38,486 nucleotides of DNA, taken from Flavobacteriaceae bacterium (lineage in GTDB: Bacteria; Bacteroidota; Bacteroidia; Flavobacteriales; Flavobacteriaceae). The notes under the pieces are model-generated. The model saw only the letters and a list, made by a program, of their open reading frames with translations. It was not told the DNA's origin and did no database searches. The DNA lies in contig CANFZC010000021.1 of assembly GCA_947451475.1 (NCBI GenBank), positions 1-38,486 of the forward strand, in the 5' to 3' direction. Positions 1 through 6,408 of the stretch are shown here, piece by piece (the first letter of the stretch is position 1; each line of letters begins with the position of its first letter). The position numbers and the translations under genes are program-made.

Positions 1-183
1 AGATTGCTTGTATGCAACTTGTTCTTTTGGTCTTCCCAAACCATCAAAATAGGTGATCTGTTTGCTTGGTGGCAAAGTTCCACTTGAATCTCTTACAGTG
101 GTGGTTAAAATGTAATTTTGTGTCCCTGTTTGCCCTAAAGCAAACAATGGAAATAATGCTACAAGTAGTAAAATCTTTTTCAT
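1..183 (-). CDS. RHS-family protein, N-terminal part (runs off the window)
   Basis: Reverse-strand frame opening with ATG at 183 and still open at base 1 (61 codons seen). The product starts with a signal peptide (MKKILLLVALFPLFALGQ), followed by a stretch containing QNYILTTT and ITYFDGLGRP. I recognise this as the start of the DUF6443-type N-terminal region of Bacteroidota RHS-repeat proteins. RHS proteins are large YD-repeat shells that often carry a C-terminal toxin, and many in this phylum are exported. Only the export signal and the first domain are visible, so the toxin domain, if any, cannot be assessed. The three YbbC/YhhH-like immunity genes at 2.3-3.7 kb fit an RHS neighbourhood. 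Confidence is good for the family and low for any specific role. Confidence 0.75.
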   Translation of the reverse strand, partial: MKKILLLVALFPLFALGQTGTQNYILTTTVRDSSGTLPPSKQITYFDGLGRPKEQVAYKQS

Positions 184-586
184 GATATCATTATTTTGAG
201 TTTTGCATTTATATTTATTGAAGAAGTTCGATTTTCAGTAGCATCATTTATTGTTGCAAGTCTTCTAAAGTTGTTGAAATCAAAAACTATTTTTAAAACC
301 TCTAAAATCAATAATTGCTTCTTTGCCCACTTGCATGATATAACCATATGTGGTGTATTAAAACTTCCCCGATTTATAACATTATGGTCGGGATTTGGAA
401 TAACTTCAATTAAACATCCTGTAGATTTTCCTTCACTTCAGCTATTCTAGAAAATATATTAAATCGATAAGTTATTAAACTAAAAACACTTAAAAACCTG
501 TTAAGTATCGAGCGTTGAATTGATGTTTTAGATTCATTGTTTTTTGTATTAGGGTTATTATTGAAATTGACAACTAGTTACATAAT
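184..586. other. Intergenic, AT-rich, no supported gene
   Basis: About 400 bases upstream of the RHS gene. The reverse strand carries an 80-codon open stretch that ends on the RHS start codon, but its only internal ATG would give about 55 residues with no recognisable motif. I saw no copy of the palindromic box found upstream of the immunity genes, and no clear TAnnTTTG element for the RHS gene. Confidence 0.4.
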
Positions 587-841
587 ATGGCTTTTACATC
601 TATTGTGTATATTTTATTAAAATTTCGATTACAATTACGGCATTACAATCCAAAAAAAAATCCCCAACAATGGGGATTTTTCACTAGTCTTTTTTCTTAC
701 AATAAAATAGAAATTGACATCAAAAAATTCATAAACTCCAATAAACCGCCTCAAAGTCCACAAAACCTCTTAGAACTGCCTCAAACCCTCGAAGTACTTT
801 ATTACATCGTGAAATCTTTGCCTTTAGAAAAATTAAAATGA
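587..841 (+). CDS. Small ORF of doubtful start, overlapping the next gene by ATGA
   Basis: Eighty-four codons if read from ATG 587. The middle of the frame crosses a strong hairpin terminator at 659-681, so the first 30 codons are unlikely to be translated as part of this gene. The later part (residues 40-84, with PPQSPQNLLELPQTLEVLYYIV) looks protein-like. Its stop overlaps the next start codon as ATGA, as in translationally coupled pairs. No ATG, GTG or TTG occurs in frame after the hairpin, so this may be the tail of a broken gene. No function recognised. Confidence 0.3.
   Translation: MAFTSIVYILLKFRLQLRHYNPKKNPQQWGFFTSLFSYNKIEIDIKKFINSNKPPQSPQNLLELPQTLEVLYYIVKSLPLEKLK
652..682. terminator. 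Hairpin terminator, bidirectional
   Basis: Seven-bp stem AATCCCC/GGGGATT (659-665 and 672-678) with a 6-nt loop, a run of nine A on the left (nine U on the reverse strand) and five T on the right. The reverse-strand orientation is the stronger. It lies inside the 587-841 frame and argues against that frame's upstream start. Confidence 0.7.
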
Positions 842-1032
842 AAGCCGAAGAAGTATACAATATAGCCATCCATCTTCCTGAAGAGGAACTGCTGCGCCTG
901 TATGCTTTGCTGGAAAAGAAAACTTCAAAAAAACAAAAGTCACTTTGCAAACCAGTCAAGAAAATATTGATTACAGAGGAAGAAGCAAGGTTGTATATCC
1001 TTAGAACTGTTTTTAAAATCAAAAACATCTAA
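838..1032 (+). CDS. Small acidic/basic helical protein, 64 aa, unknown function
   Basis: ATG at 838 overlaps the stop of the preceding frame (ATGA), suggesting coupling. The product is predicted to be mostly helical: EEVYNIAIHLPEEELLRLYALLE, then a Lys-rich linker (KKTSKKQKS), then KILITEEEARLYILRTVF. I recall small proteins of this style close to integrases and att sites in Flavobacterium, which fits the tRNA-fMet scar 150 bases downstream, but I cannot name the family. It could be a small DNA-binding or excision accessory protein; that is inference only. Confidence 0.5.
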   Translation: MKAEEVYNIAIHLPEEELLRLYALLEKKTSKKQKSLCKPVKKILITEEEARLYILRTVFKIKNI

Positions 1033-1182
1033 ATTGAATAAATTATTGTTCTATATTTGCTCTAGAAACAGTTAATTTATTACTAACATTTGCATACTAA
1101 ATCGCATACGTTTTTAAAAAATTAGTCTCTCAGAAGGGGGTAAAATAGGTTGGTTTTTTGGTTAAAATGAGTTCAAATTCAA

Positions 1183-1226
1183 CTCATAACCCGAAGGTCA
1201 CAGGTTCGAGTCCTGTTCCCGCTACT
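1183..1226 (+). other. 3' half of tRNA-fMet; probable attachment-site (att) scar
   Basis: Matches the 3' half of an initiator tRNA-Met: anticodon loop CTCATAA, the 3' anticodon strand CCCGA, variable loop AGGTC, a perfect T arm (ACAGG-TTCGAGT-CCTGT) and the 3' acceptor strand TCCCGCT. Nothing upstream can pair: there is no AGCGGGA 5' acceptor and no TCGGG anticodon strand. It is therefore not a functional tRNA. Identity starting at the anticodon loop is the usual crossover region of tyrosine integrases, so I read this as an attL/attR or a scar left by an integrated element. No integrase lies in the window. Confidence 0.75.
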
Positions 1227-1233
1227 AACGCAG

Positions 1234-1263
1234 ACCCACCAATTTTTTTGGTGGGTTTTTTTA
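1234..1263 (+). terminator. Rho-independent terminator after the tRNA fragment
   Basis: Stem ACCCACC/GGTGGGT (1234-1240 and 1250-1256) followed by a T run. It was probably the terminator of the tRNA unit carried along with the 3' fragment. Confidence 0.75.
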
Positions 1264-1274
1264 TGTTTTGTCAC

Positions 1275-1309
1275 GGTTAAGTCACGGACTGCAAGTCTGC
1301 GCCATCGGG
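1275..1309 (+). repeat. 35-bp direct repeat, copy 1
   Basis: Thirty-five bases identical to 2305-2339 except for one position (C here, A in copy 2). The core GACT-GCA-AGTC is a small hairpin. Read on the reverse strand, both copies encode a short PDGAD-(L/F)-QSVT-stop string. The two copies flank the zeta-toxin-like module. Confidence 0.85.
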
Positions 1310-1364
1310 GCATAAAAAAAGCCCTCAAATTGAGCGCTTAAATTATAAATATCGAAGGAATTAA

Positions 1365-1511
1365 TTACGGTTTGATTCTAACTATTTTGTCATCTTGCAT
1401 CACTACTAACTCGCTATTCATTTTCTTTTTGAATTCGATTAGTTTATCGTAAACCTTATCCATTCCTTCTAAAATCTTGGTTTGTGTTGATGTTCTTTTA
1501 TACTCTTTCAT
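1365..1511 (-). CDS. 48-aa partner of the zeta-toxin-like gene (putative antitoxin or accessory)
   Basis: Starts with ATG at 1511, inside the end of the zeta-like gene (14-base overlap), and stops with TAA at 1365. The product is a small charged protein: a Lys-rich helical N-terminus (MKEYKRTSTQTKILEGMDKV, then YDKLIEFKKKMN), then SELVVMQDDKIVRIKP, which could form a beta hairpin. The overlap means it is translated with the kinase from one mRNA. Classical epsilon antitoxins are larger and encoded upstream of zeta, so this is not epsilon. A downstream small protein would be a different arrangement. Function is inferred from context only. Confidence 0.65.
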   Translation of the reverse strand: MKEYKRTSTQTKILEGMDKVYDKLIEFKKKMNSELVVMQDDKIVRIKP

Positions 1512-2082
1512 TGTAATATTTTATTAGTTTATCGAATTTAACTCCGTTAATTATATCAACATCTGTATCTATAGTCTTTTCGGCAATCAATTCAGGTTTA
1601 CCGCCTGAATTATCAAAAATCATTGCTTCATCTACTAGTGGTAAATATAGATCAAATAAATTTACTATTCCGTTAATGTATCTACGTTTGATAACTTCAG
1701 TTTCAATATTATGTCCGCCTTCTTGTACCCTAATCTTTACTCTTTCAATTGCCAAATCAACATTTTGTAACCAAAAAAACAAAAGTGAGACCGCATAACC
1801 CTGTGCCTTAGCCTCAATCACTTTTGATTTATAACTCCTAGTAGCTAGCGTAGTTTCGAAAGCAAAATTCTGATTAACACCAAGAAGCTCATTTATTCTA
1901 TGCAACATTATTCTGCCTGCTTCAAATGATACTTTTTCAGGTTGAAATGGTGATAATCCTTTGGCTATTTCATCGGCATTTACAAACTCTTTACAATCTA
2001 ATATTTCAGGTAGAATCGTAAAAGAAGCTGTCGTTTTCCCCGCTCCGTTACAACCTGCAATTATGTAAAGATTCTTAGTCAT
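1498..2082 (-). CDS. Zeta-toxin-family P-loop kinase
   Basis: Product of 194 aa, opening MTKNLYIIAGCNGAGKTTAS. The Walker A GCNGAGKTT sits at residues 9-17. It is followed by the family-typical NADEIAKGL (cf. N-A-D-x-I), then RIML and FAFETTLATRSY, the helix/strand that carries the substrate-binding and catalytic region of zeta-like kinases, and a late IERVKIRVQEGGHNI with the lid arginines. Zeta toxins phosphorylate UDP-N-acetylglucosamine or other small substrates. This shorter class in Bacteroidota is uncharacterised as far as I know. The start at 2082 is preferred over an upstream TTG (2106) because a TACCTTTG promoter element lies at 2088-2095, which implies a nearly leaderless mRNA. It is followed by the overlapping 48-aa gene. 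Confidence 0.8.
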   Translation of the reverse strand: MTKNLYIIAGCNGAGKTTASFTILPEILDCKEFVNADEIAKGLSPFQPEKVSFEAGRIMLHRINELLGVNQNFAFETTLATRSYKSKVIEAKAQGYAVSLLFFWLQNVDLAIERVKIRVQEGGHNIETEVIKRRYINGIVNLFDLYLPLVDEAMIFDNSGGKPELIAEKTIDTDVDIINGVKFDKLIKYYNERV

Positions 2083-2087
2083 TACAG

Positions 2088-2122
2088 CAAAGGTAAACAA
2101 TTTCAATTTTCACAGCGTACAA
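2088..2122 (-). promoter_or_regulatory. Bacteroidota promoter for the zeta-like gene; near-leaderless start
   Basis: Perfect TAnnTTTG (TACCTTTG, reverse strand, 2088-2095) with a TTG 24 bases upstream (2120-2122), one base longer than usual. Transcription would start about 4-6 bases past the -7 box, that is at or within a base or two of the ATG at 2082. Confidence 0.55.
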
Positions 2123-2304
2123 TTTTTGTATAGCGACTGAGAAACACCCAAAATGGCGAGGATTAATTGTTGCATTACCGTATCAAAATCCAACAACATT
2201 GTGAATGGTTTTTGGACATGAAGGCACGACTATTTATAATCATTTTGGTAATTTGAACAACTGACCATGATGATTTTGCAGCTCAATGGGCGTAAGGCTT
2301 CGCG

Positions 2305-2339
2305 GGTTAAGTCACGGACTGAAAGTCTGCGCCATCGGG
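2305..2339 (+). repeat. 35-bp direct repeat, copy 2
   Basis: Second copy of the element at 1275-1309, same orientation, one mismatch. About 1 kb separates the copies and contains only the zeta-like module. Confidence 0.85.
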
Positions 2340-2361
2340 ATTAGTGTCACCAAAAAACCGC

Positions 2362-2676
2362 TTATTTCCCGTGGATAATCTTAATAATTTTACAATTGTT
2401 AGCATTGATTTCAGCACGCGCCACGCCCCCGAAGGTAGGCACTCCAGGTTTGGCTTTTGGATAAGTTCCTTTTACGACCCATATACTATCCTTTACAAGG
2501 TTGGCTACAAAGGGCCTCTCCTCCTTTACTTTTTCCCCATACACTTTTATAAATTCTTTTTCAGCAATGGCAATGGCTTGATTCGCATCGGCCACACAGG
2601 GCTTGTCGTTTAAGTCTGTTTTACTTAAGCCTGTTAAGAATAGAATACTTAGTATTGAAATTGGTTTTAAAATCAT
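2362..2676 (-). CDS. YbbC/YhhH-like NTF2-fold immunity protein, paralogue 1
   Basis: Product of 104 aa beginning MILKPISILSILFLTGLSK, a hydrophobic export or anchor segment. The mature part carries the features I associate with the Imm-NTF2 (YbbC/YhhH) immunity family: CVADANQAIAIAEKEF helix, VYGEKV, PFVANLVKDSIWVVKG, GGVARAEINANNCKI and terminal IIHGK. E. coli YbbC and YhhH lie next to RHS genes. Two cysteines (in KPCVAD and NNCKI) are conserved in all three paralogues and could form a disulfide. The loop after WVVKG (TYPKAKPGVPTFGG) differs strongly from the sister copies. It has its own copy of the palindromic box at 2757-2790. Confidence 0.85.
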   Translation of the reverse strand: MILKPISILSILFLTGLSKTDLNDKPCVADANQAIAIAEKEFIKVYGEKVKEERPFVANLVKDSIWVVKGTYPKAKPGVPTFGGVARAEINANNCKIIKIIHGK

Positions 2677-2756
2677 TAGTGGATGGGTGTTAATTTGTTA
2701 GTAAACCAGTGAACCTAATGGCAAATCTTGAAATTACTAAATCTCTTACCGACACA

Positions 2757-2790
2757 GGTACACTTTTTGTGAACATTTAATTAAAATTTA
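2757..2790 (-). promoter_or_regulatory. Palindromic box upstream of immunity paralogue 1
   Basis: Reverse-strand reading contains TTCACAAAAAGTGTACC, a slightly degenerate copy of the GTACAC-AAAAA-GTGTAC palindrome seen upstream of paralogues 2 and 3, with an AATTTTAA tract before it. Twenty bases further on is a TA-rich AGTAATTT element that may be the -7 region. Confidence 0.65.
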
Positions 2791-2836
2791 TCGGGTAATG
2801 GCTTTGGAAAAATTAGGAGGATTACTCCTGAGTTCT

Positions 2837-3154
2837 TTATTTTCCGTGGATAATCTTAATAATTTTACAATTGTTAGCATTGATTTCGGCAACAACCACA
2901 CCTCCTACCCAATGGCCTCTTTCGTCATTTTTTGGTAATGATCCTCGTACTATCCAAATGGTGTCCTTGACCAGTTTGGCTACAAAAGGCTTTTCCTCAT
3001 TTACTTTTTTTTCTCCGTATACTTTAATAAATTCTTTTTCTGCAATGGCAATGGCTTGAGTAGCATCGGCCACGCAGGGCTTGTCGTTTAAATCTGTTTT
3101 ACTTAAGCCTATTAATAATAGAATACTTATGATTGAAATTGGTTTTAAAATCAT
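2837..3154 (-). CDS. YbbC/YhhH-like NTF2-fold immunity protein, paralogue 2
   Basis: Product of 105 aa, nearly identical to its neighbours at the N-terminus (signal or anchor segment, then DLNDKPCVADATQAIAIAEK) and the C-terminus (EINANNCKIIKIIHGK). It is divergent in the central loop after WIVRG (SLPKNDERGHWVGG) and carries an extra Lys in YGEKK. Its upstream region is duplicated with the gene (repeat period 478 and 512 bases), so the unit gene-plus-promoter was copied. The role inferred from the family is neutralising a cognate toxin of an RHS or related polymorphic system; the variable loop would set specificity. Confidence 0.85.
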   Translation of the reverse strand: MILKPISIISILLLIGLSKTDLNDKPCVADATQAIAIAEKEFIKVYGEKKVNEEKPFVAKLVKDTIWIVRGSLPKNDERGHWVGGVVVAEINANNCKIIKIIHGK

Positions 3155-3273
3155 TAGTTGATGGGTGTTAATTTGTTAGTAAACCAGCGAACCTATTCGC
3201 TAACTATAGTATCGTTTAAATTGGATTTGCTTAAATCAAAAAGCCTAAAAATAGTAAATGTTTTACTTGGAAA

Positions 3274-3307
3274 GGTACACTTTTTGTGTACATTTTGTTA
3301 AAATTTA
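3274..3307 (-). promoter_or_regulatory. Palindromic box upstream of immunity paralogue 2
   Basis: Reverse strand carries TTTTAACAAAATGTACACAA running into the palindrome GTACAC-AAAAA-GTGTAC. It is identical over the whole 34 bases to the box of paralogue 3. Twenty bases after GTGTACC lies TATTTTTAG, a plausible -7 element. Confidence 0.7.
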
Positions 3308-3354
3308 TCAGCTAATGGTTTTGGAAAACTAGGGTAGTTTCCTCTCAGACCCCC

Positions 3355-3666
3355 TTATTTCCCGTGGATAATCTTAATAATTTTACAATTGTTAGCATTG
3401 ATTTCAGCACGGGCGACTCCCCCTTTCCTAATTTCCCCTGGATTGCCTTTTGGAAAAGTCCCTTTTACAACCCATATACTATCCTTTACAAGGTTGGCGA
3501 AAAAGGGCTTCTCTTCCTCTACTTTTTCTCCATACACTCTTATAAATTCTTTTTCTGCAATGGCAATGGCTTGATTCGCATCGGCCACGCAGGGCTTGTC
3601 GTTTAAGCTTGTTTTACTTAAGCCTATTAAGAATAGAATACTTATGATTGAAATTGGTTTTATCAT
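3355..3666 (-). CDS. YbbC/YhhH-like NTF2-fold immunity protein, paralogue 3
   Basis: Product of 103 aa, first of the array in the direction of transcription. It has the same architecture as paralogues 1 and 2: hydrophobic N-terminus (MIKPISIISILFLIGLSK), CVADANQAIAIAEKEF, VYGEK, SIWVVKG, GGVARAEINANNCK, IIHGK. The central loop (TFPKGNPGEIRKGG) is again distinct. It starts at ATG 3666 and sits about 120 bases below its promoter box. The three genes each have a box, so they look independently transcribed rather than one operon. No toxin gene is adjacent in the window. Confidence 0.85.
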   Translation of the reverse strand: MIKPISIISILFLIGLSKTSLNDKPCVADANQAIAIAEKEFIRVYGEKVEEEKPFFANLVKDSIWVVKGTFPKGNPGEIRKGGVARAEINANNCKIIKIIHGK

Positions 3667-3787
3667 AATTAGTTGATGCGTGTTAATTTGTTAGTAAACC
3701 AGTGAACCTATTCGCGAAAAATAGAAATGCAAAATTTGAATTTGCTTAAATGCAAAAACCTAAAGTACTGAATGTTCTTATCAGACA

Positions 3788-3821
3788 GGTACACTTTTTG
3801 TGTACATTTTGTTAAAATTTA
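3788..3821 (-). promoter_or_regulatory. Palindromic box upstream of immunity paralogue 3
   Basis: Same 34-base element as at 3274-3307 with no differences I can see, again with a TACTTTAG element 20 bases downstream on the reverse strand. Confidence 0.7.
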
Positions 3822-4270
3822 TCATGTTGGTATTTTAGCTAATAATAGCATTTGTATTCTTCTAATTAACTTAAATACTGATTTATAAAAAATTAGCACT
3901 TTGCAAATGACTATAACTAATTTTGGAACTTTACTGTTCCTTTTATTATACACTACACTAAAGAATTAACTTCTTCAAATCGCATTTCGGACGATAGAGG
4001 GGGAATGGCCTAATGCTGTTGTTATTTTTTGTTGGATAATTTAATTTGCCCATTTAAGCCAAACTCGACTATTTCTTGGCGGGTTTAAAAGAATTAGATT
4101 CTAAATCTTAAACTATCATTCTAATATCTTATCATTCATTTTAATCCTACTTTAAGTTCTTTTTCTAGTAAAGAAGGAAGAAGTATATCAAATAATGGGA
4201 TGTTGTGAGAAGTTAGTTTATTTGTTTTAAACAAATTATAAAGTTGATGAAATAATTCTCACAAAAACTA
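3822..4270. other. Intergenic, AT-rich, no supported gene
   Basis: About 450 bases with frequent stops in all frames and no recognisable repeat or RNA. It separates the reverse-strand immunity array from the forward HsdR-N gene. Confidence 0.4.
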
Positions 4271-4278
4271 TATATTTG
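4244..4278 (+). promoter_or_regulatory. Promoter of the HsdR-N gene
   Basis: TATATTTG at 4271-4278 (perfect TAnnTTTG) with TTG at 4244-4246, spacing 24. The ATG at 4300 lies 22 bases downstream. Confidence 0.6.
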
Positions 4279-4299
4279 ATATTATTAAATTAATAACTA

Positions 4300-5322
4300 A
4301 TGACAACAAACAAACAAATAGTTAGCTCAATTAAAAAATCATTATCAAAAATTGATTTTTCTAAGACATATGAAAAATGCACAAATGAAGCTCAAACAAG
4401 ACTTTATTTAATTGAACCAATAATACAAGTTTTAGGCTATAGCAGCTTTGATGATATGCTTACTGAAATTAATGCTGGATGGGGTGCTAAAAATGATAGA
4501 GCAGATATTGGATTATTAGTTAAAGATAAAAAAAATCCTGAAATAATTGTTGAATGTAAAGCGGTAGGAAAAAAATTAACTGATAAAGAAGCTTCTCAAT
4601 TAAATAGTTACTTTATTAACACCAAGAATTCTAAAATTGGAATTCTGACTAACGGAACGGAATGGAGATTTTATTCTGTTAACAATGCTACAAAATCTCA
4701 AAATTTATTTAATGTTCCATTTTTAGTATTAGATTTATCAGAAATCAACGATGCTACGATAGAACAATTATCTAAATTTCACCGTAACTTCTTAGCTAAT
4801 AATTTGAATGACCTTCTTGAAGAAACTCAAGAGTATTATTTTATGCAAGGTTTTGATAATGCATTCGCTACAGAACTATTTGAACCTTCAGACGATTTTA
4901 TAAAAGCAATTTTTAATAGGATGCATGGAAAAAGAATTACTGATGAAGTGAAAGATAAAATAAAATCATTAATTAATTCAAATTCAATTCAGACTGCATT
5001 AAACCGAGTGATAGAAGAAGAGTCAAAAAATGGCAATATGGTGATTACTACTGCAGAAGAACTTAAAATTTACCATACTGTAAAAACAATTTTAGTTCAT
5101 AACAAAAAAATTGATGCTGATAGAATTACATATAGAGACCAAAAAAACAGTTTTAATGTGCTAATTGATGACAATAACAAAAAAATTGTTTGCAAGATTA
5201 TTTCAGCAAGAAATAAATATTCAATCGAAATTAGTGGAGATAAATTTGATTATAATGGAATTGATAGCATTGTCAAAATCAAAAGGCAATTATTAGAATC
5301 TGCTCTTTCATTTATAGAATAA
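4300..5322 (+). CDS. Orphan type I restriction HsdR N-terminal-domain protein (PD-(D/E)XK nuclease-like)
   Basis: Product of 340 aa. Residues 25-130 match the HSDR_N fold: EAQTRLYLIEPIIQVLGY, then a PD-(D/E)XK core with Asp69 in DRADIGLLV, Glu85 and Lys87 in IIVECKA, and a following Gln100 in QLNSYFI, the QxxxY motif of this nuclease class. Residues 245-340 form the separate domain usually found in orphan members (TAEELKIYHTVKTIL, ITYRDQKNSFNVLIDDNNKK). There is no helicase motor, and no methylase or specificity gene nearby, so it is not part of a complete type I system. It may be a standalone defence nuclease. Strongly AT-rich codon use, like the rest of the island. Confidence 0.75.
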   Translation: MTTNKQIVSSIKKSLSKIDFSKTYEKCTNEAQTRLYLIEPIIQVLGYSSFDDMLTEINAGWGAKNDRADIGLLVKDKKNPEIIVECKAVGKKLTDKEASQLNSYFINTKNSKIGILTNGTEWRFYSVNNATKSQNLFNVPFLVLDLSEINDATIEQLSKFHRNFLANNLNDLLEETQEYYFMQGFDNAFATELFEPSDDFIKAIFNRMHGKRITDEVKDKIKSLINSNSIQTALNRVIEEESKNGNMVITTAEELKIYHTVKTILVHNKKIDADRITYRDQKNSFNVLIDDNNKKIVCKIISARNKYSIEISGDKFDYNGIDSIVKIKRQLLESALSFIE

Positions 5323-5499
5323 TAATATTAAAAATCTTCTAAAATTAAAAAATATACAGTAAATTAATTTTAAAAATTATTTTATGATTCATCTTAATAA
5401 ACCCATTTTTAAAAATTACTTTAGGCATAGAGATATGGAATTTAATTGATATAGTATGGGTGATATTATTAATTATAAGTTTTAATATTAATAGGAAAA

Positions 5500-6156
5500 A
5501 TGTGGAATAGAATCAAAAAAAAAGGAATACGATATTTATACATACTGTCTATCATTTTGAGTATAGTTATTTTATTGTATATTCCTGTAAAATGTAGTTT
5601 GAGTCTTTTTGATCGAATTCAAAATCCTCCGTGTAAAATTTATGCTAAAAATCAAACTTTTGATAAATGGAAGTCGATTTGTATTGATGGAGAACGCGAA
5701 GATGGTTGTGAGCTAGAGGGGTATAGATTAATAACCAAATCTAAACTTGGTCCTTTAAACCAAGCCCCTATTCCTGTGATTTCAGTTATTGAAGTAGATG
5801 AAAATTATGAGCAATTATCAATTACTTTAAGAGATTGGAAAACTGGTGAAATAATTCAGCCATACCCACAACAAGAACATAAATGGTATGAATTTTACAA
5901 AAAATATAATTCATTTGAAACAATAGGAACTTTGTTTGACGAAAATGGTGATGATATCTTAAGCTATGAAGTGACTCTATTGCGAAATAAAATAATTATT
6001 ACAAAAGAAAGCTGTGATTCGAGAGGCGAAGAAGAAAAGAGCAATAAAATAAAAGGCGGTTGCTTCTTTTTAGAAGATTATGAAAAAAACAGAAACGAAT
6101 GGCATTCTCTTGATATTGTAATTAAGGATAATAGAAAAGTATTAATAAATTTATAG
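5500..6156 (+). CDS. Membrane-anchored protein of unknown function, 218 aa
   Basis: One N-terminal membrane segment (about residues 12-34, YLYILSIILSIVILLYIPV), preceded by a positively charged RIKKKGIR, so the bulk lies outside the cytoplasm. The soluble part has several cysteines, clustered near the membrane (PPCKIY, SICIDGEREDGCELEG) and near the end (ESCDS, GGCFFLED), compatible with disulfides. No family recognised. It is the first gene of a two-gene unit with the 61-aa gene 2 bases downstream. Given the immunity genes and RHS remains around it, an immunity role is possible but unsupported by sequence. Confidence 0.6.
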   Translation: MWNRIKKKGIRYLYILSIILSIVILLYIPVKCSLSLFDRIQNPPCKIYAKNQTFDKWKSICIDGEREDGCELEGYRLITKSKLGPLNQAPIPVISVIEVDENYEQLSITLRDWKTGEIIQPYPQQEHKWYEFYKKYNSFETIGTLFDENGDDILSYEVTLLRNKIIITKESCDSRGEEEKSNKIKGGCFFLEDYEKNRNEWHSLDIVIKDNRKVLINL

Positions 6157-6158
6157 TT

Positions 6159-6344
6159 ATGAAAATTGTATTCTTTTATGTTTTATTTTTGATTTCGTTA
6201 ATAGTATTAGCAGGAGGTTTAGGATTAGCTTTTGGTAATGATTTTAATGACGAAGATTTTTCTTTTGGCTTAATATTTATCTCATTTGGGATATTTATTT
6301 TATTTATTCTTTGGAAAAACAATTTTTTTACAAAATCTAAATAA
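6159..6344 (+). CDS. Small two-span membrane protein, 61 aa
   Basis: Starts 2 bases after the stop of the preceding gene, so almost certainly co-transcribed and probably co-translated. Two hydrophobic helices (about residues 3-26, VFFYVLFLISLIVLAGGLGL, and 39-52, FISFGIFILFILWK) are separated by a short acidic loop (NDFNDEDFSF). It may be a partner or membrane chaperone of the 218-aa protein. Unknown family. Confidence 0.55.
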   Translation: MKIVFFYVLFLISLIVLAGGLGLAFGNDFNDEDFSFGLIFISFGIFILFILWKNNFFTKSK

Positions 6345-6408
6345 TAGACATATTATCTTAATTTAAATCTGCTACTTCTAAATCTCTTAAAATAGGTTAA
6401 ATTTACAT

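Noticed and set aside
184..440. Reverse-strand open stretch of about 80 codons ending on the RHS start codon
   Set aside because: No good start, only about 55 residues from its ATG, and no recognisable motif. Could be a gene remnant but is not supported.
729..1028. Reverse-strand 99-codon frame opposite the small forward genes
   Set aside because: Composition is Ser/Phe-rich as expected from antisense of Lys/Glu-rich genes; the forward frames are better.
1150..1226. A complete tRNA gene
   Set aside because: Only the 3' half from the anticodon loop onward is present; no pairing 5' acceptor, D arm or 5' anticodon strand exists upstream.
2344..3606. Forward-strand open frames opposite the three immunity genes
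   Set aside because: They mirror the reverse-strand genes, share no start context, and their sequences are only the complement of conserved immunity codons.
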